NCBI GenBank assembly: GCA_025774935.1
Contig: JALGZK010000005.1
Location: 269,841 to 333,840 of the forward strand
Direction: 5' to 3'
Length of the DNA: 64,000 bases
DNA from: a bacterium
GTDB lineage: Bacteria > Joyebacterota > Joyebacteria > Joyebacterales > Joyebacteraceae
Translations under genes and position numbers: made by a program
Notes under the pieces: generated by a model
The model's input: only the letters and a program-made list of their open reading frames with translations
What the model was told of the DNA's origin: nothing
Databases searched by the model: none
Shown: positions 1 through 8,659 of the stretch, piece by piece
How the letters are laid out: each line of letters begins with the position of its first letter
Position numbering within the stretch: position 1 is the stretch's first letter

Positions 1-520
1 CGCCGGTCGGGAACCCCGCGCCCCCGCGGCCGCGGAGGCCCGACTCCTTCATGACCGCGATGACGTCGTTGGGGGTCATCGAAGTGAGCGCCTTCTCGAG
101 CGCCGCGTAGCCGCCGGCCTCGATGTACTCGTCGATCGACTCGGGGTCGATCGTTCCGGCGTTCCTGAGAACGAGCCTCACCTGCCTGCTGTAGTAGGCC
201 TCGTCGGGAAGCTCCCTGTCCTCAGCGCGGACGAGCCACTCCTCCACGGGGGTCCCGCCGACCAGATGCTCCTCCACGATCCGCCCGACCTGCTCCGCTG
301 TGATCCCGCCGTAGGTCTGTCTTCCCTCACCCGGGAGGTCGACGTCCACGATCGGCTCGCTGTAGCACATCCCGACGCAGCCCGTGCGTCGGAGACGCAC
401 GTCGAGATTCCTCGCCGCGATCTCGCTCTCGAAGGCGCTCATGACGTCGGCTGCGCCGGCGGCGATCCCGCAGCTCGACAGACCGACCGTCACCTGGGCA
501 AGGGTCCCGGTTTCCGCCAT
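1..520 (-). CDS. nuoF: NADH-binding NuoF/HydB-type flavoprotein subunit, 5' part only
   Basis: This is the first 173 codons of an NADH-oxidising flavoprotein subunit; the rest lies beyond the left edge. Residues about 10-95 form the thioredoxin-like domain fused to the N-terminus in HydB/HoxF-type NuoF proteins, with SSCGIAAGA at Cys17 and a CVGMC motif further on. Near the cut the reading frame gives [13 protein letters not shown], the start of the FMN/NADH-binding core. The ATG lies 86 nt after the nuoE stop on the same strand. Only three cysteines are visible in the thioredoxin-like domain, so a bound [2Fe-2S] cluster there is uncertain. The fused domain suits a bifurcating hydrogenase, a formate dehydrogenase module or complex I; the window cannot tell these apart. 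Confidence 0.9.
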   Translation of the reverse strand, partial: MAETGTLAQVTVGLSSCGIAAGAADVMSAFESEIAARNLDVRLRRTGCVGMCYSEPIVDVDLPGEGRQTYGGITAEQVGRIVEEHLVGGTPVEEWLVRAEDRELPDEAYYSRQVRLVLRNAGTIDPESIDEYIEAGGYAALEKALTSMTPNDVIAVMKESGLRGRGGAGFPTG

Positions 521-606
521 CTCTCCCTCTTCACGACTTGCGCCGCGCGGGTCTCTGCCCGCCCGGCGCGCCCGAGGTCCGTGCGAACGGACGGAGGCCC
601 GCCCGC

Positions 607-1098
607 TTACTTCCCGTACTTCCTCACGATCCGCCGCGCCTCGTCGGGCGTGAGCCGGCCGAACGTGTCGTCTTCGATCATCATGACCGGGGCGAGGCTG
701 CAGCAGCCGACACAGGCGACGGACTCGACGGTGAACTCACCGTCGGGCGTCGTCTCCCCGTCCTCTACGCCGAGCTCCGCGCAGAGCGCGTCGGTCAGCG
801 CCGGCGCCCCCTGAACGTGGCAGGCGGTGCCGTGGCAGACCCTCGCGACGTGCTTCCCCGCGGGCTTCAGCCGGAACTGCGAGTAGAAGCTCGCAACTCC
901 GAAGACCTGAGACGCGGGGACGCCGGCGCGCTCGGCGATCCGCTCCATCACGTCGGCCGGGAGGTACCCGACCCGCGCCTGCACCCTCTGAAGGATCGGG
1001 ATCAACGACCCCGGCCTCCCGGCGTACTCCGCCGCGATCTCGTCCACGACGGCGAGGTTCTCGTCCGTGGCCTCTCTCGCGTGATGCGTCGCGCCCAT
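607..1098 (-). CDS. nuoE: NADH dehydrogenase 24 kDa-type [2Fe-2S] subunit
   Basis: The 163-residue protein is a NuoE/HydC-type thioredoxin-fold subunit that passes electrons between the NuoF flavin and downstream iron-sulfur carriers. The helical N-terminus (residues about 15-80) carries the family signature with GVASFYSQF. The four cluster ligands are visible: Cys88 and Cys93 in CHGTAC, and Cys129 and Cys133 in CVGCC. Length is normal for the family. A GAGGAG ribosome-binding site precedes the ATG. It sits between ndk (38 nt away) and nuoF, so it probably ends the same transcript as the kor genes. NuoE and NuoF are often found without the rest of complex I as the NADH module of soluble bifurcating enzymes. 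Confidence 0.93.
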   Translation of the reverse strand: MGATHHAREATDENLAVVDEIAAEYAGRPGSLIPILQRVQARVGYLPADVMERIAERAGVPASQVFGVASFYSQFRLKPAGKHVARVCHGTACHVQGAPALTDALCAELGVEDGETTPDGEFTVESVACVGCCSLAPVMMIEDDTFGRLTPDEARRIVRKYGK

Positions 1099-1136
1099 CG
1101 GTCTCCTCAGGTGGGCCGTACCGCGGCCCCCGGCCC

Positions 1137-1559
1137 CTATGTGTCCAGCGTCCTCGCGCAGTCGCCGAAGTAGAACGACGACTCGAACTCCACCCTGTCT
1201 GGCGAGTCGGCCGCGTGGACGGCGTTCTCTCTCACGCTCGTTCCGTAGAGCGCCCGTATGGTCCCGGGGGCAGCCTCTCCAGGGTCGGTCGCGCCGACGA
1301 CCTCCCTCAGGAGCGCGACAGCGCCCGGCGCCCTGAGCACGAGCCCGACCGAGAGCCCCGAGGTCATGAACTCGACGAGCCCCTCGAAGAACGGCTTCCC
1401 CTCGTGCACGCCGTAGAGCCCGGCCGCCTCGTCGCGAGTGAGCCTCCTCGAGGCTACGCCCAGGATCTCGAAGCCGGCGCGTTCGAGCTCTGTCACGATC
1501 CCGCCGACGTGTCCCTCGGCGAGCGCCCTCGGCTTGACGATGAGGAAGGTCGTCTCCAT
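1137..1559 (-). CDS. ndk: Nucleoside diphosphate kinase
   Basis: This 140-residue enzyme transfers the gamma phosphate between nucleoside triphosphates and diphosphates through a phosphohistidine. The N-terminus has TFLIVKP, and the active-site region reads VRENAVHAADS with the catalytic His115. The start used is the ATG one nt after the korC stop; a longer in-frame start would lie inside korC. Placed directly behind the 2-oxoglutarate oxidoreductase and succinyl-CoA ligase genes, it could spread the GTP or ATP made by SucCD to other nucleotides. That metabolic link is inference from gene order. Length is normal for a bacterial Ndk. Confidence 0.96.
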   Translation of the reverse strand: METTFLIVKPRALAEGHVGGIVTELERAGFEILGVASRRLTRDEAAGLYGVHEGKPFFEGLVEFMTSGLSVGLVLRAPGAVALLREVVGATDPGEAAPGTIRALYGTSVRENAVHAADSPDRVEFESSFYFGDCARTLDT

Positions 1560-1560
1560 C

Positions 1561-2118
1561 TCACTCCCCCCCGAGGGCATCCCTGGCTGCCTCGCGTCCC
1601 ACGTTCAGGGCCTTCTCGTTCGCGAGCTCGGTGCCCTTGGGTACCCTCGCGAGCACCGCCGAGCGCAGGCTGGGCCAGCTCACGGCTCCCGTGAGCTCTC
1701 CGATCGCCCCCAGCGCGACGACGTTGGCGAAGAGCTTCCGGCCGCACTGCTCGATTGCGAGCATCGTGAACGGGATCCCGATCGCCCCCGGGTGGTCGAC
1801 GTTCTCGACAAGGTACGAGTCGACCACGAGCATCCCGCCGTCAGCCAGCGAGCCGACGTACTCGTCGAGGGCCGGCTGGCTCATGGCGAGGAGGACGTTG
1901 ACCTTCGTCGCCTTGGGGTAATCGATCTCCGTGTCCGAGATCACCACGTCCGTCTTGCTCTTCCCGCCGCGCGCCTCGGGACCGTAGCTCTGCGTCTGGA
2001 CGGCGTTCTTCCCGTCGTAGACCGACGCGGCCTCCGCCAGCAGCTTCCCCGCCAGCATGAGACCCTGCCCCCCCGCGCCCGACAGCCTGATCTCGTACCT
2101 TCCGAGCTTCTCGCTCAT
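1561..2118 (-). CDS. korC: 2-oxoglutarate:ferredoxin oxidoreductase, gamma subunit
   Basis: The 185-residue protein is the gamma (catalytic-domain) subunit of a 2-oxoacid:ferredoxin oxidoreductase, the anaerobic counterpart of 2-oxoglutarate dehydrogenase. The signature GAGGQGLMLAGKLLAEAA near the N-terminus and the following AVQTQSYGPEARGG are typical. It starts 15 nt after korB and is followed after one nt by ndk, so translation is probably coupled. The separate four-gene order korD-korA-korB-korC and the nearby sucCD support 2-oxoglutarate rather than pyruvate as substrate, although sequence alone does not prove it. Confidence 0.92.
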   Translation of the reverse strand: MSEKLGRYEIRLSGAGGQGLMLAGKLLAEAASVYDGKNAVQTQSYGPEARGGKSKTDVVISDTEIDYPKATKVNVLLAMSQPALDEYVGSLADGGMLVVDSYLVENVDHPGAIGIPFTMLAIEQCGRKLFANVVALGAIGELTGAVSWPSLRSAVLARVPKGTELANEKALNVGREAARDALGGE

Positions 2119-2133
2119 CGCCTCGCGGAACTC

Positions 2134-3039
2134 CTATTCTGCCTTCGCGTTCAGGCGCTCGGCCGTCTCGTCGAAAGACTTGAGGATCGACTTGACGCGC
2201 TCCACGGCCGACGGGCTCGTCGTGAGACGCTCCGCCAGATCGTCGTACGCCTCTATGAACTCCGGAAGCTCGCGCTCGACGATGACGCCGCGCGTGAACT
2301 TCCCCTCGAGCTCCCAGGGCTCCATCGTCTCCGCCTTCCCCACCGGGACCGAGTTCTCCTTCATCCAGCGGAGCATGTCGACCGGCGAGGCGTGCTTGTT
2401 CAGGCGTCCGTAGCTCGTGTAGCAGTTGGAGACGGCCTCGACCACCGAGAACCCCTTGTGGAGGACGGCCTTCTCGATGAGCCTGTCCAGCTCCTGCGCG
2501 TGGTAGACCGACGAGCGCGCGACGAACGTCGCTCCCGCTCCCGCCGCGAGCGCCGCCACGTCGAAGTCGTGCTCGACGTTCCCGTACGGGGCGGTCGTGC
2601 CTCGCTTCCCGTGTGGGGTCGTCGGCGAGTACTGCCCGCCCGTCATTCCGTAGATGTGGTTGTTCGCGACGATGGCCGTCATGTCGATGTTGCGGCGGCA
2701 CGCGTGGATGAAGTGGTTGCCCCCGATCGCGAGCGCGTCCCCGTCTCCCATGGCGGCGATGACCGTGAGCTTCGGCCTCGCGAGCTTGACGCCGGTGGCG
2801 AAGGCGAGCCCGCGCCCGTGGGTCGTGTGGAGCGTGTTGAAGTCGACGTACGTCGGGAGGCGTCCGGTGCAGCCGATCCCCGAGACGACGGCGACGTCGT
2901 TCTTCTCGACACCGAGTCTCGCGAGCGCGCGGGTCATCGCGCTCATGAGTATGCCGAGCCCGCAACCGCCACACCAGACGGTCGGGAGCTTCTTGCTCGG
3001 GCGCAGGAAGGTGCGCGCGTTCTCGATGGCCTCGCTCAT
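2134..3039 (-). CDS. korB: 2-oxoglutarate:ferredoxin oxidoreductase, beta subunit (TPP-binding)
   Basis: This 301-residue subunit binds thiamine pyrophosphate. It has the N-terminal PTVWCGGCGLGI segment and the TPP/Mg motif MGDGDALAIGGNHFIHA followed by NNHIYGMTGGQ at about residues 95-135. The enzyme oxidatively decarboxylates 2-oxoglutarate with CoA, giving succinyl-CoA, CO2 and reduced ferredoxin, and can run in reverse for carbon fixation. The start overlaps the korA stop as ATGA, indicating coupled translation. In the separate-subunit type of this enzyme the beta subunit is short, like this one. The direction of the reaction in this organism cannot be decided from the window. Confidence 0.94.
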   Translation of the reverse strand: MSEAIENARTFLRPSKKLPTVWCGGCGLGILMSAMTRALARLGVEKNDVAVVSGIGCTGRLPTYVDFNTLHTTHGRGLAFATGVKLARPKLTVIAAMGDGDALAIGGNHFIHACRRNIDMTAIVANNHIYGMTGGQYSPTTPHGKRGTTAPYGNVEHDFDVAALAAGAGATFVARSSVYHAQELDRLIEKAVLHKGFSVVEAVSNCYTSYGRLNKHASPVDMLRWMKENSVPVGKAETMEPWELEGKFTRGVIVERELPEFIEAYDDLAERLTTSPSAVERVKSILKSFDETAERLNAKAE

Positions 3040-4193
3040 CTTCCCGCCTCCTTCAGCACGAACCCCGTGATGTCGTCCGGCTCGAAGAGGTGACCGTCGA
3101 CGCGGCCGAGATGCCTGACGGGCACCTCGCCGCAGACGCCGCGCTCGACCTCGAGAACGAGCTGCCCCAGGTTCATCTCAGGCACGACGATGAGCCTGAG
3201 ATCTCCCGCGAGTTCGCGCAGGCGCTTCGTGGAGAAGGGCCAGATCGTCTTCGCCCGGAGGAGACCGGCCTTGACTCCTTCGCCTCGCAGCGCACGCACG
3301 GACGACTTCGCCACGCGCGCGGTCGAGCCGTACGCGAAGAGGAGCACGTCGGCGTCCTCGGTCATGAACTCCTCGTAGTCGGCGAGGTCGTCGGCGGCGT
3401 CCTCGATCTTGTCGACGATCCGCCTGATCTTCCTGTCGACCTCGTCGGCCACCATCGTGGGGAAGCCGCGCTTGTCGTGCGTCAGTCCCGTGACGTGGAA
3501 GCGGTGCTCGCTCCCGAACGAAGCGAGCGGCGCCACCTCGTCGCAGTCGAACGGGCAGTAGTCCTCCGTGCCGGGGTCGGGCGCCCTCCGCTCGACGATC
3601 TCGTACGAGCCCGGGCGCGGCAGGACCACGGTCTCGCGCATGTGACCGATGACCTCGTCCATGAGGAGCACCGTGGGCGTCCTGAACCTCTCGGCCAGGT
3701 TGACGCAGTCGATGGTCATGGTGAAGCACTCGAGCACGGTAGACGGCGCGAGCGCGATGATCGAGTGGTCGCCGTGCGTCCCCCACCTGGTCTGCTGGAT
3801 GTCCATCTGCGCGGGCTGGGTCGGCAGCCCGGTCGAGGGGCCGGCCCGCTGGACGTTCACGATCGTGATGGGGATCTCGGCGATCGCGGCGAACCCGAGG
3901 TTCTCCTGCATGAGCGAGAACCCGGGGCCGCTCGTGGCCGTCATCGTCTTGGAGCCGGCCAGCGAGGCGCCGATGATCGCGGCGATCGAGGCGATCTCGT
4001 CCTCCATCTGGATGAAGCGGCCGCCCGCGAGCGGGAGGGCCTGCGACATCATCTCGGCGATCTCGGACGAGGGCGTGATCGGGTAGCCCGCGAAGAACGT
4101 CACGCCTCCCGCGAGCCCCCCGAGCGCGCTGGCCTCGTTCCCCTGGAAGACCTGCATCTCCGTGGTGCCGCCGTCGGCCTTCGGGTCCGTCAC
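3036..4193 (-). CDS. korA: 2-oxoglutarate:ferredoxin oxidoreductase, alpha subunit
   Basis: The 385-residue alpha subunit carries the pyrimidine-binding domain, with GGVTFFAGYPITPSSEIAE near the N-terminus and TSGPGFSLMQENLG about residue 90. These are shared by KorA and VorB type proteins. The C-terminal transketolase-like domain includes YGSTARVAKSSVR. The start is a GTG that overlaps the korD stop as GTGA; the 3' end overlaps korB by 4 nt. With korD, korB and korC it forms one complete enzyme. A 2-oxoisovalerate-type substrate remains possible, but the adjoining sucCD genes favour 2-oxoglutarate. Confidence 0.94.
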   Translation of the reverse strand: MTDPKADGGTTEMQVFQGNEASALGGLAGGVTFFAGYPITPSSEIAEMMSQALPLAGGRFIQMEDEIASIAAIIGASLAGSKTMTATSGPGFSLMQENLGFAAIAEIPITIVNVQRAGPSTGLPTQPAQMDIQQTRWGTHGDHSIIALAPSTVLECFTMTIDCVNLAERFRTPTVLLMDEVIGHMRETVVLPRPGSYEIVERRAPDPGTEDYCPFDCDEVAPLASFGSEHRFHVTGLTHDKRGFPTMVADEVDRKIRRIVDKIEDAADDLADYEEFMTEDADVLLFAYGSTARVAKSSVRALRGEGVKAGLLRAKTIWPFSTKRLRELAGDLRLIVVPEMNLGQLVLEVERGVCGEVPVRHLGRVDGHLFEPDDITGFVLKEAGR

Positions 4194-4507
4194 TTCCCAG
4201 CCGCTCCCTTCTCGTCTTCGGTCGTCCCGTCCGACTCGGCCTTCTTCTTGCGTTCCTTGTAGACCGTGATGGCCATGTCGGGGCAGAGTCTCTCACACAG
4301 ATAGCACGAGATGCACTTCTCCGGATGCGCGAGCACGGGACGGCCCGACTTGTCGGCCTCGAACACCCCCGTCGGACAGAGCTCGTAGCAGATCCCGCAG
4401 CACTTGCACCACTCCTGGTGGACGTAGATGTCCACGTCCGGGTGCTCGTCCCTCGACGGGTAGCGCCACTTGCGGGCGGTCCCGCTCACTTTGGCGTTCT
4501 TCGTCAC
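4190..4507 (-). CDS. korD: 2-oxoglutarate:ferredoxin oxidoreductase, delta (2[4Fe-4S] ferredoxin) subunit
   Basis: The 105-residue ferredoxin-like subunit has two CxxCxxCxxxCP motifs, [12 protein letters not shown] and [12 protein letters not shown], which bind two [4Fe-4S] clusters and carry electrons out of the KorABC core. A charged tail ([18 protein letters not shown]) follows. The start is a GTG overlapping the sucD stop as GTGA, and the stop overlaps the korA start by 4 nt. The N-terminal segment before the first cluster (residues 1-35) is basic and then polar, as in other KorD proteins. The tight overlaps on both sides make a single transcript with sucCD very likely. Confidence 0.93.
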   Translation of the reverse strand: MTKNAKVSGTARKWRYPSRDEHPDVDIYVHQEWCKCCGICYELCPTGVFEADKSGRPVLAHPEKCISCYLCERLCPDMAITVYKERKKKAESDGTTEDEKGAAGK

Positions 4508-5376
4508 GCCTTGAGCGCCTCCTTGATGAGCTCCGGGATCTCGCTTGGGCGGTCGGCCACCGGCACGCCAGCGGCGGTCAGCGCCTCGATCTTCTCCTGC
4601 GCCGTACCCTTGCCGCCCGCGATGATGGCGCCCGCGTGTCCCATGCGCTTCCCGGGAGGAGCTGTCCTGCCTGCGATGAAGCTCACTACGGGCTTCGTCA
4701 TGTTCGCCTTCACGAAGTCCGCCGCCTGCTCCTCGTCCGTGCCCCCGATCTCGCCGATCAGGACGACGGCCTCGGTCTGCGGGTCCTCCTGGTACGCCGT
4801 GAGCGAGTCGATGAAGTTCGTCCCGATGATCGGGTCCCCGCCGATGCCGATGACCGTCGACTGCCCGAACCCGTGTCTGCCGAGCTGGTCGACGACCTCG
4901 TACGTCAGGGTGCCGCTCCGCGAGACGACGCCGATACCGCCTTCCTTGTGGATCCAGCCCGGCATGATCCCGAGCTTGCACTTCCCCGGACTGATGATGC
5001 CGGGGCAGTTCGGGCCGATCATGCGCGTGCCGAGCCTGTCGAGCTTCTGGTAGATCTTCGAGACCTCGAGCGTCGGGACGCCCTCGCTGATGGCGACGAT
5101 CACGCCGACCCCGGCCTCGGCGGCCTCGGTGACGGCGCCGGCCGCGAACTTGGCTGGGACGAAGAGGATCGAGGCGTTCGCTCCCGTCTTCTCGACGGCG
5201 TCCTTCATGGTGTCGAAGACCGGGACCCCGTCGACGTCCTGACCGCCCTTCCCCGGCGTGACGCCCGCGACGACCTTCGTGCCGTACTCGACCATTCCCT
5301 TCGTGTGAAACGCACCGTCGCGCCCGGTTATGCCCTGCACGCAGACGCGAGTGTTTTCGTCGACGAAGATGCTCAA
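4504..5376 (-). CDS. sucD: Succinyl-CoA ligase, alpha subunit
   Basis: The 290-residue subunit binds CoA in its N-terminal Rossmann domain ([18 protein letters not shown], residues 12-28) and carries the phosphohistidine His247 in KRMGHAGAI. With SucC it makes ATP or GTP from succinyl-CoA, the product of the KorABCD enzyme encoded next. The start codon is TTG with a good AGGAGG site about seven nt upstream, and 16 nt separate it from the sucC stop. Length matches the family. The TTG start parallels that of sucC and may hold down translation of this pair. Confidence 0.97.
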   Translation of the reverse strand: MSIFVDENTRVCVQGITGRDGAFHTKGMVEYGTKVVAGVTPGKGGQDVDGVPVFDTMKDAVEKTGANASILFVPAKFAAGAVTEAAEAGVGVIVAISEGVPTLEVSKIYQKLDRLGTRMIGPNCPGIISPGKCKLGIMPGWIHKEGGIGVVSRSGTLTYEVVDQLGRHGFGQSTVIGIGGDPIIGTNFIDSLTAYQEDPQTEAVVLIGEIGGTDEEQAADFVKANMTKPVVSFIAGRTAPPGKRMGHAGAIIAGGKGTAQEKIEALTAAGVPVADRPSEIPELIKEALKA

Positions 5377-5392
5377 GCCTGCCTCCTGTCGA

Positions 5393-6532
5393 TTAAGCCG
5401 GCTGACGCGCCAGCTCGACTGCCTTCTCGACGGCCTCGTCCATCGTGTCGGCGGAGACGAACTCGGTGCCGGCGAGGACTTCCTTCGCCTCTTCCTCGTT
5501 CGTCCCGGTGAGCCTGACCACGATCGGGAGGCTGATCGACGTCTGTGCCAGTGCCTGGGCGAGACCCCTCGCGACGTCGTCGCAGCGCGTGATGCCGCCG
5601 AAGATGTTGATGAGGATCGACTTGACGTTGGGGTCGCTCGTGATGATCTCGAGGGCGGTGACCACCTTGTCCGGGCTCGAGCTCCCGCCTATGTCGAGGA
5701 AGTTGGCGGGCTCTCCGCCGTAGTGCGCGATGACGTCCATCGTCGTCATCGCGAGGCCTGCCCCGTTCACCACGCACCCGACGTTGCCGTCAAGCTTGAC
5801 GAACGACAGCCCCATCTCGCGGGCGCGCCTGAGCTCGGGCGTCTCCGTCGAGGGATCGCGCATGGCGGCGATGTCCTCGTGCCTGTAGAGCGCGTTGTCG
5901 TCGATGTTCATCTTCGCGTCGACGGCCCAGACCTCCTCGTCGGGAGTGATGACGAGCGGGTTAATCTCCGCGAGCGATGCGTCGCTGCCGACGAACGCCT
6001 CGTAGAGCTTCGAGATGAAGTCCGCGACGCGCTCGGCGACGGCCGGGCGCGACTCGATCTTCGCCGCCAGCTCGAGGGCCTCTTCCTTCGACAGGCCCTT
6101 TTCCGGATCGACGGCGTACTTGTGGATCTTCTCGGGGGTCTTGCTGGCGACCTCCTCGATGTCGATGCCGCCGGCCTCGCTCACCATGTAGACGGGCTTC
6201 TTCGTGGCGCGGTCGACGATCATCCCGATGTAGTACTCGCGGTCGATGTCGACGGCGTCCGAGATCATGATTTTCTCGACCGTGAGGCCCTTGATGTCCA
6301 TCCCGAGGATGGCGCCCGCGTGCTTCTCGGCCTCATCGGGCGTCTTGGCGAGCTTGACGCCTCCGGCCTTCCCGCGACCGCCCACGTGGACCTGCGCCTT
6401 GACCACGACCATGCGGCCGATGTCCTCGGCGGCTGCCCTGGCCTGGGCCTGCGTCGTCGCGATCTCGAATCTCGGGATCGGGACGTCGTAGCCCCTCAGG
6501 ATGTCCTTCGCCTGGTACTCGTGGATCTTCAA
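5393..6532 (-). CDS. sucC: Succinyl-CoA ligase [ADP/GDP-forming], beta subunit
   Basis: The 379-residue protein starts with [15 protein letters not shown] and has the ATP-grasp fold ([15 protein letters not shown] near residue 45), followed by the CoA-ligase domain with [13 protein letters not shown]. It forms the nucleotide-binding half of succinyl-CoA synthetase. The start codon is TTG with a GGGAGG site upstream; no ATG or GTG gives the conserved N-terminus. The gap to sucD is 16 nt. Sixty-four nt upstream ends the cDPGS-family gene, with no clear promoter between, so the whole set from that gene to nuoF could be one operon. Confidence 0.97.
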   Translation of the reverse strand: MKIHEYQAKDILRGYDVPIPRFEIATTQAQARAAAEDIGRMVVVKAQVHVGGRGKAGGVKLAKTPDEAEKHAGAILGMDIKGLTVEKIMISDAVDIDREYYIGMIVDRATKKPVYMVSEAGGIDIEEVASKTPEKIHKYAVDPEKGLSKEEALELAAKIESRPAVAERVADFISKLYEAFVGSDASLAEINPLVITPDEEVWAVDAKMNIDDNALYRHEDIAAMRDPSTETPELRRAREMGLSFVKLDGNVGCVVNGAGLAMTTMDVIAHYGGEPANFLDIGGSSSPDKVVTALEIITSDPNVKSILINIFGGITRCDDVARGLAQALAQTSISLPIVVRLTGTNEEEAKEVLAGTEFVSADTMDEAVEKAVELARQPA

Positions 6533-6596
6533 TGACGCCTCCCTCGGTGATCGCCCGAACGAGTCCGCCGAGGTCGCGTTCCCCGGCGCGCGCCCG

Positions 6597-7907
6597 TCAG
6601 AGCACGTCCTCGAGTACGTCCGCGAGCGTCGGGCTGCCGATGACCTTGATGTCGTAGCGGACGCGGACGCTTGGCTTCTCTATGTCGATGACCTTCCTGA
6701 GATCGATGGGAGTTCCAATGACGACGTAGTCGCAGTCGACCGCGTTCACGGTCTTCTCGAGATCCGAGACCTGCTCGGGGCTGTACCCCGCGGCCGGGAG
6801 GAGCTTCCCGATGTGCGGGTACGTCCGGTACATGTCGGCGATCTTCCCCGTCGCGTGCTCGCGCGCGTCGACGAGAATCGCGCCCGCGGCCTCGGCCGCC
6901 ACCGTCCCGGCGCCGATCTTCATTCCTCCGTGCGTGAGCGTCGGCCCGTCCTCGACGACGAGGACGCGCTTGCCCTTGAGGTCGACCTCCTCCTCGAAGA
7001 CGACCGGCGACTCCGCGTGGATGATCGCAGCATCGGGGTTCACCGACGCGATGTTCGCGAGGAGCTGCTCGACGTCCTCCGGCTTCGCCGTGTCCTCCTT
7101 GTTGATGACGACGACGTCAGCCATGCGGACGTTCTGCTCGCCCGGGTAGTAGCTGAGCTCGTGCCCGACCCGGTGCGGGTCGGCCACGACGATGAGAAGG
7201 TCGGGAGCGTAGAACGACGCGTCGTTGTTGCCGCCGTCCCAGAGGATGACGTCGGCTTCCTTCTCCGCCTGCTCGAGGATGCGTTCGTAGTCGACGCCGG
7301 CGTAGAGCACGTTCCCGCGCTCGATGTGAGGTTCGTACTCCTCCATCTCCTCGATCGTGCACTTCTCGCGGATCATGTCGTCGTACTCGGCGAACCTCTG
7401 CCAGATCTGCTCCCGGAGGTCGCCGTAGGGCATCGGGTGGCGAATGACCGCGACGCGCTTGCCGCGCTCGGTCAGGATCTCCGCGACTCGCCTGGTCGTC
7501 TGGCTCTTGCCCGCGCCCGTTCTCACCGCGCAGATCGAGACGACCGGCTTCTTCGATTTGATCATCGTCTCGTCGGCGCCCATGAGGATGAAGTGCGGCC
7601 CGAGCGCGTTTGCGAGGGCCGCCTTGTGCATCACGTACTCGTACGGCACGTCGCTGTAGGCGAAGACGACGTCCTCGACATCGTAATCGGCGACGAGGGC
7701 TGGAAGATCGCTCTCTTCCCGGATAGGGATGCCCTTGGGATAGAGTGGTCCGGCAAGCTCGGGAGGGTAGACGCGACCGGCGATGTCGGGGATCTGCGTC
7801 GCGGTGAACGCGACGACCTCGATGTCCTCTCGCTCCCGGTAGACGAGATTGAAGTTGTGGAAGTCACGTCCAGCTGCGCCCATGATCAGAACGCGTCGCC
7901 TCTGCAT
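6597..7907 (-). CDS. Cyclic 2,3-diphosphoglycerate synthetase-family GTPase (COG2403 type)
   Basis: The 436-residue protein resembles the family that includes archaeal cyclic 2,3-diphosphoglycerate synthetase. An N-terminal Rossmann-like domain (RRVLIMGAAGRDFHNFN) and a central nucleotide-binding domain with the P-loop VRTGAGKSQTTRRVAE (residues about 135-150) are seen. A later KGKRVLVVEDGPTLTHGGM segment is also typical. The ATG chosen is preceded by a strong AGGAGGAGGG site; a longer in-frame start lacks one. The archaeal enzyme closes 2,3-diphosphoglycerate into a ring with ATP as a thermoprotectant, but most bacterial members are untested, so the function here is open. It heads the sucCD-kor operon behind a 260-nt gap. 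Confidence 0.75.
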   Translation of the reverse strand: MQRRRVLIMGAAGRDFHNFNLVYREREDIEVVAFTATQIPDIAGRVYPPELAGPLYPKGIPIREESDLPALVADYDVEDVVFAYSDVPYEYVMHKAALANALGPHFILMGADETMIKSKKPVVSICAVRTGAGKSQTTRRVAEILTERGKRVAVIRHPMPYGDLREQIWQRFAEYDDMIREKCTIEEMEEYEPHIERGNVLYAGVDYERILEQAEKEADVILWDGGNNDASFYAPDLLIVVADPHRVGHELSYYPGEQNVRMADVVVINKEDTAKPEDVEQLLANIASVNPDAAIIHAESPVVFEEEVDLKGKRVLVVEDGPTLTHGGMKIGAGTVAAEAAGAILVDAREHATGKIADMYRTYPHIGKLLPAAGYSPEQVSDLEKTVNAVDCDYVVIGTPIDLRKVIDIEKPSVRVRYDIKVIGSPTLADVLEDVL

Positions 7908-8170
7908 CCCTCCTCCTTGTGAAATCCTCGTACCCGTCGAGAACGCGCGCATTCGAGCCGTAGGAGCGGACTCTCCGGTTCGACCGGGCCCTGCGCAAGA
8001 GAACCCCCGTGACTACGCCGGTCGGGGCGCTGCCGTGCAGGGATTCCCGTCAAAGAGGGCGGACGTCGAGAACCACCGCCCGAGTCAGCCAAGAGTGCAA
8101 TCATAACCTATCGGCTCAGATGAGTCCAGCAAAAGGGTGAGGAATCGCTCAGGAAAAGGGACCCGCGGGC
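7908..8170 (-). other. Intergenic leader upstream of the cDPGS-family gene
   Basis: There is no gene in this 263-nt gap. On the minus strand the transcript from the candidate promoter at 8100-8128 would carry an untranslated leader of roughly 185 nt. It includes a small hairpin at 8057-8081 (GGGCGG pairing with CCGCCC). I recognise no known riboswitch class and no terminator for the rfaE2 gene that ends at 8171. Confidence 0.4.
8100..8128 (-). promoter_or_regulatory. Candidate sigma-70 promoter for the cDPGS-suc-kor operon
   Basis: Read on the minus strand, TGGACT at 8128-8123 and TATGAT at 8105-8100 are spaced by 17 nt. The -10 box fits well and the -35 box matches four of six positions. 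It lies in a local AT-rich spot about 190 nt before the start codon. Confidence 0.4.
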
Positions 8171-8659
8171 TCATTCCTCGGGCGCGTCCCCGGCGCTCCG
8201 GATGCGCTCGACGATCGACCGGGTCGAGCGTCCTTCGAGGGCCTCGAGGGCGACGACCTTCCCGCCGCGGGCCTCGACGATGTCGGCCCCGACGATCGTG
8301 CCGGGCGTGTATCCCGCGCCCTTCACGATGACGTCCGGCAGGCACTCGGCGACGAGCTCGTGGGGGGTGGGCTCGCCGAAGAGCGTCACGAGGTCCACCG
8401 CCGCGAGGGCCGCGACCACGTGGGCGCGGTCGTCCTCCGGCACGATGGGCCTCGTGGAGCCCTTGAGGTCCCTGACGGACTCGTCCGTGTTGACTCCCAC
8501 CACCAGGAGGTCACCGAGCGCCTTCGCCTGAGTGAGGTACTGGACGTGGCCGCGGTGGATGATGTCGAAACAGCCGTTCGTGAAGACGACCGTGAGTCCC
8601 TCCGACCTGGCGCGCTCGCAGATCCTCGCGAGCTCCTGGCGGTCGACGACCCTACCCAT
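8171..8659 (-). CDS. rfaE2: D-glycero-beta-D-manno-heptose 1-phosphate adenylyltransferase
   Basis: The 162-residue nucleotidyltransferase activates heptose 1-phosphate to ADP-heptose for the LPS inner core. The signature FTNGCFDIIHRGHVQYL carries the HxGH-type motif, and DLLVVGVNTDESVRDLKG is typical of the RfaE domain II family. It overlaps the 3' end of the kinase gene by 8 nt. In E. coli both activities sit in one protein, HldE; here they are separate, as in many other phyla. The presence of this pathway supports a diderm organism with heptose-containing LPS. Confidence 0.93.
   Translation of the reverse strand: MGRVVDRQELARICERARSEGLTVVFTNGCFDIIHRGHVQYLTQAKALGDLLVVGVNTDESVRDLKGSTRPIVPEDDRAHVVAALAAVDLVTLFGEPTPHELVAECLPDVIVKGAGYTPGTIVGADIVEARGGKVVALEALEGRSTRSIVERIRSAGDAPEE

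Noticed and set aside
1438..3093. Long plus-strand reading frame opposite the kor genes
   Set aside because: It is the antisense shadow of korB/korC/ndk in GC-rich DNA, with Arg/Asp/Leu-rich low-complexity composition and no known motif.
7908..8170. Known riboswitch in the leader of the cDPGS-family gene
   Set aside because: None of the common riboswitch cores I know is visible, only a small hairpin. Left as an unexplained leader.
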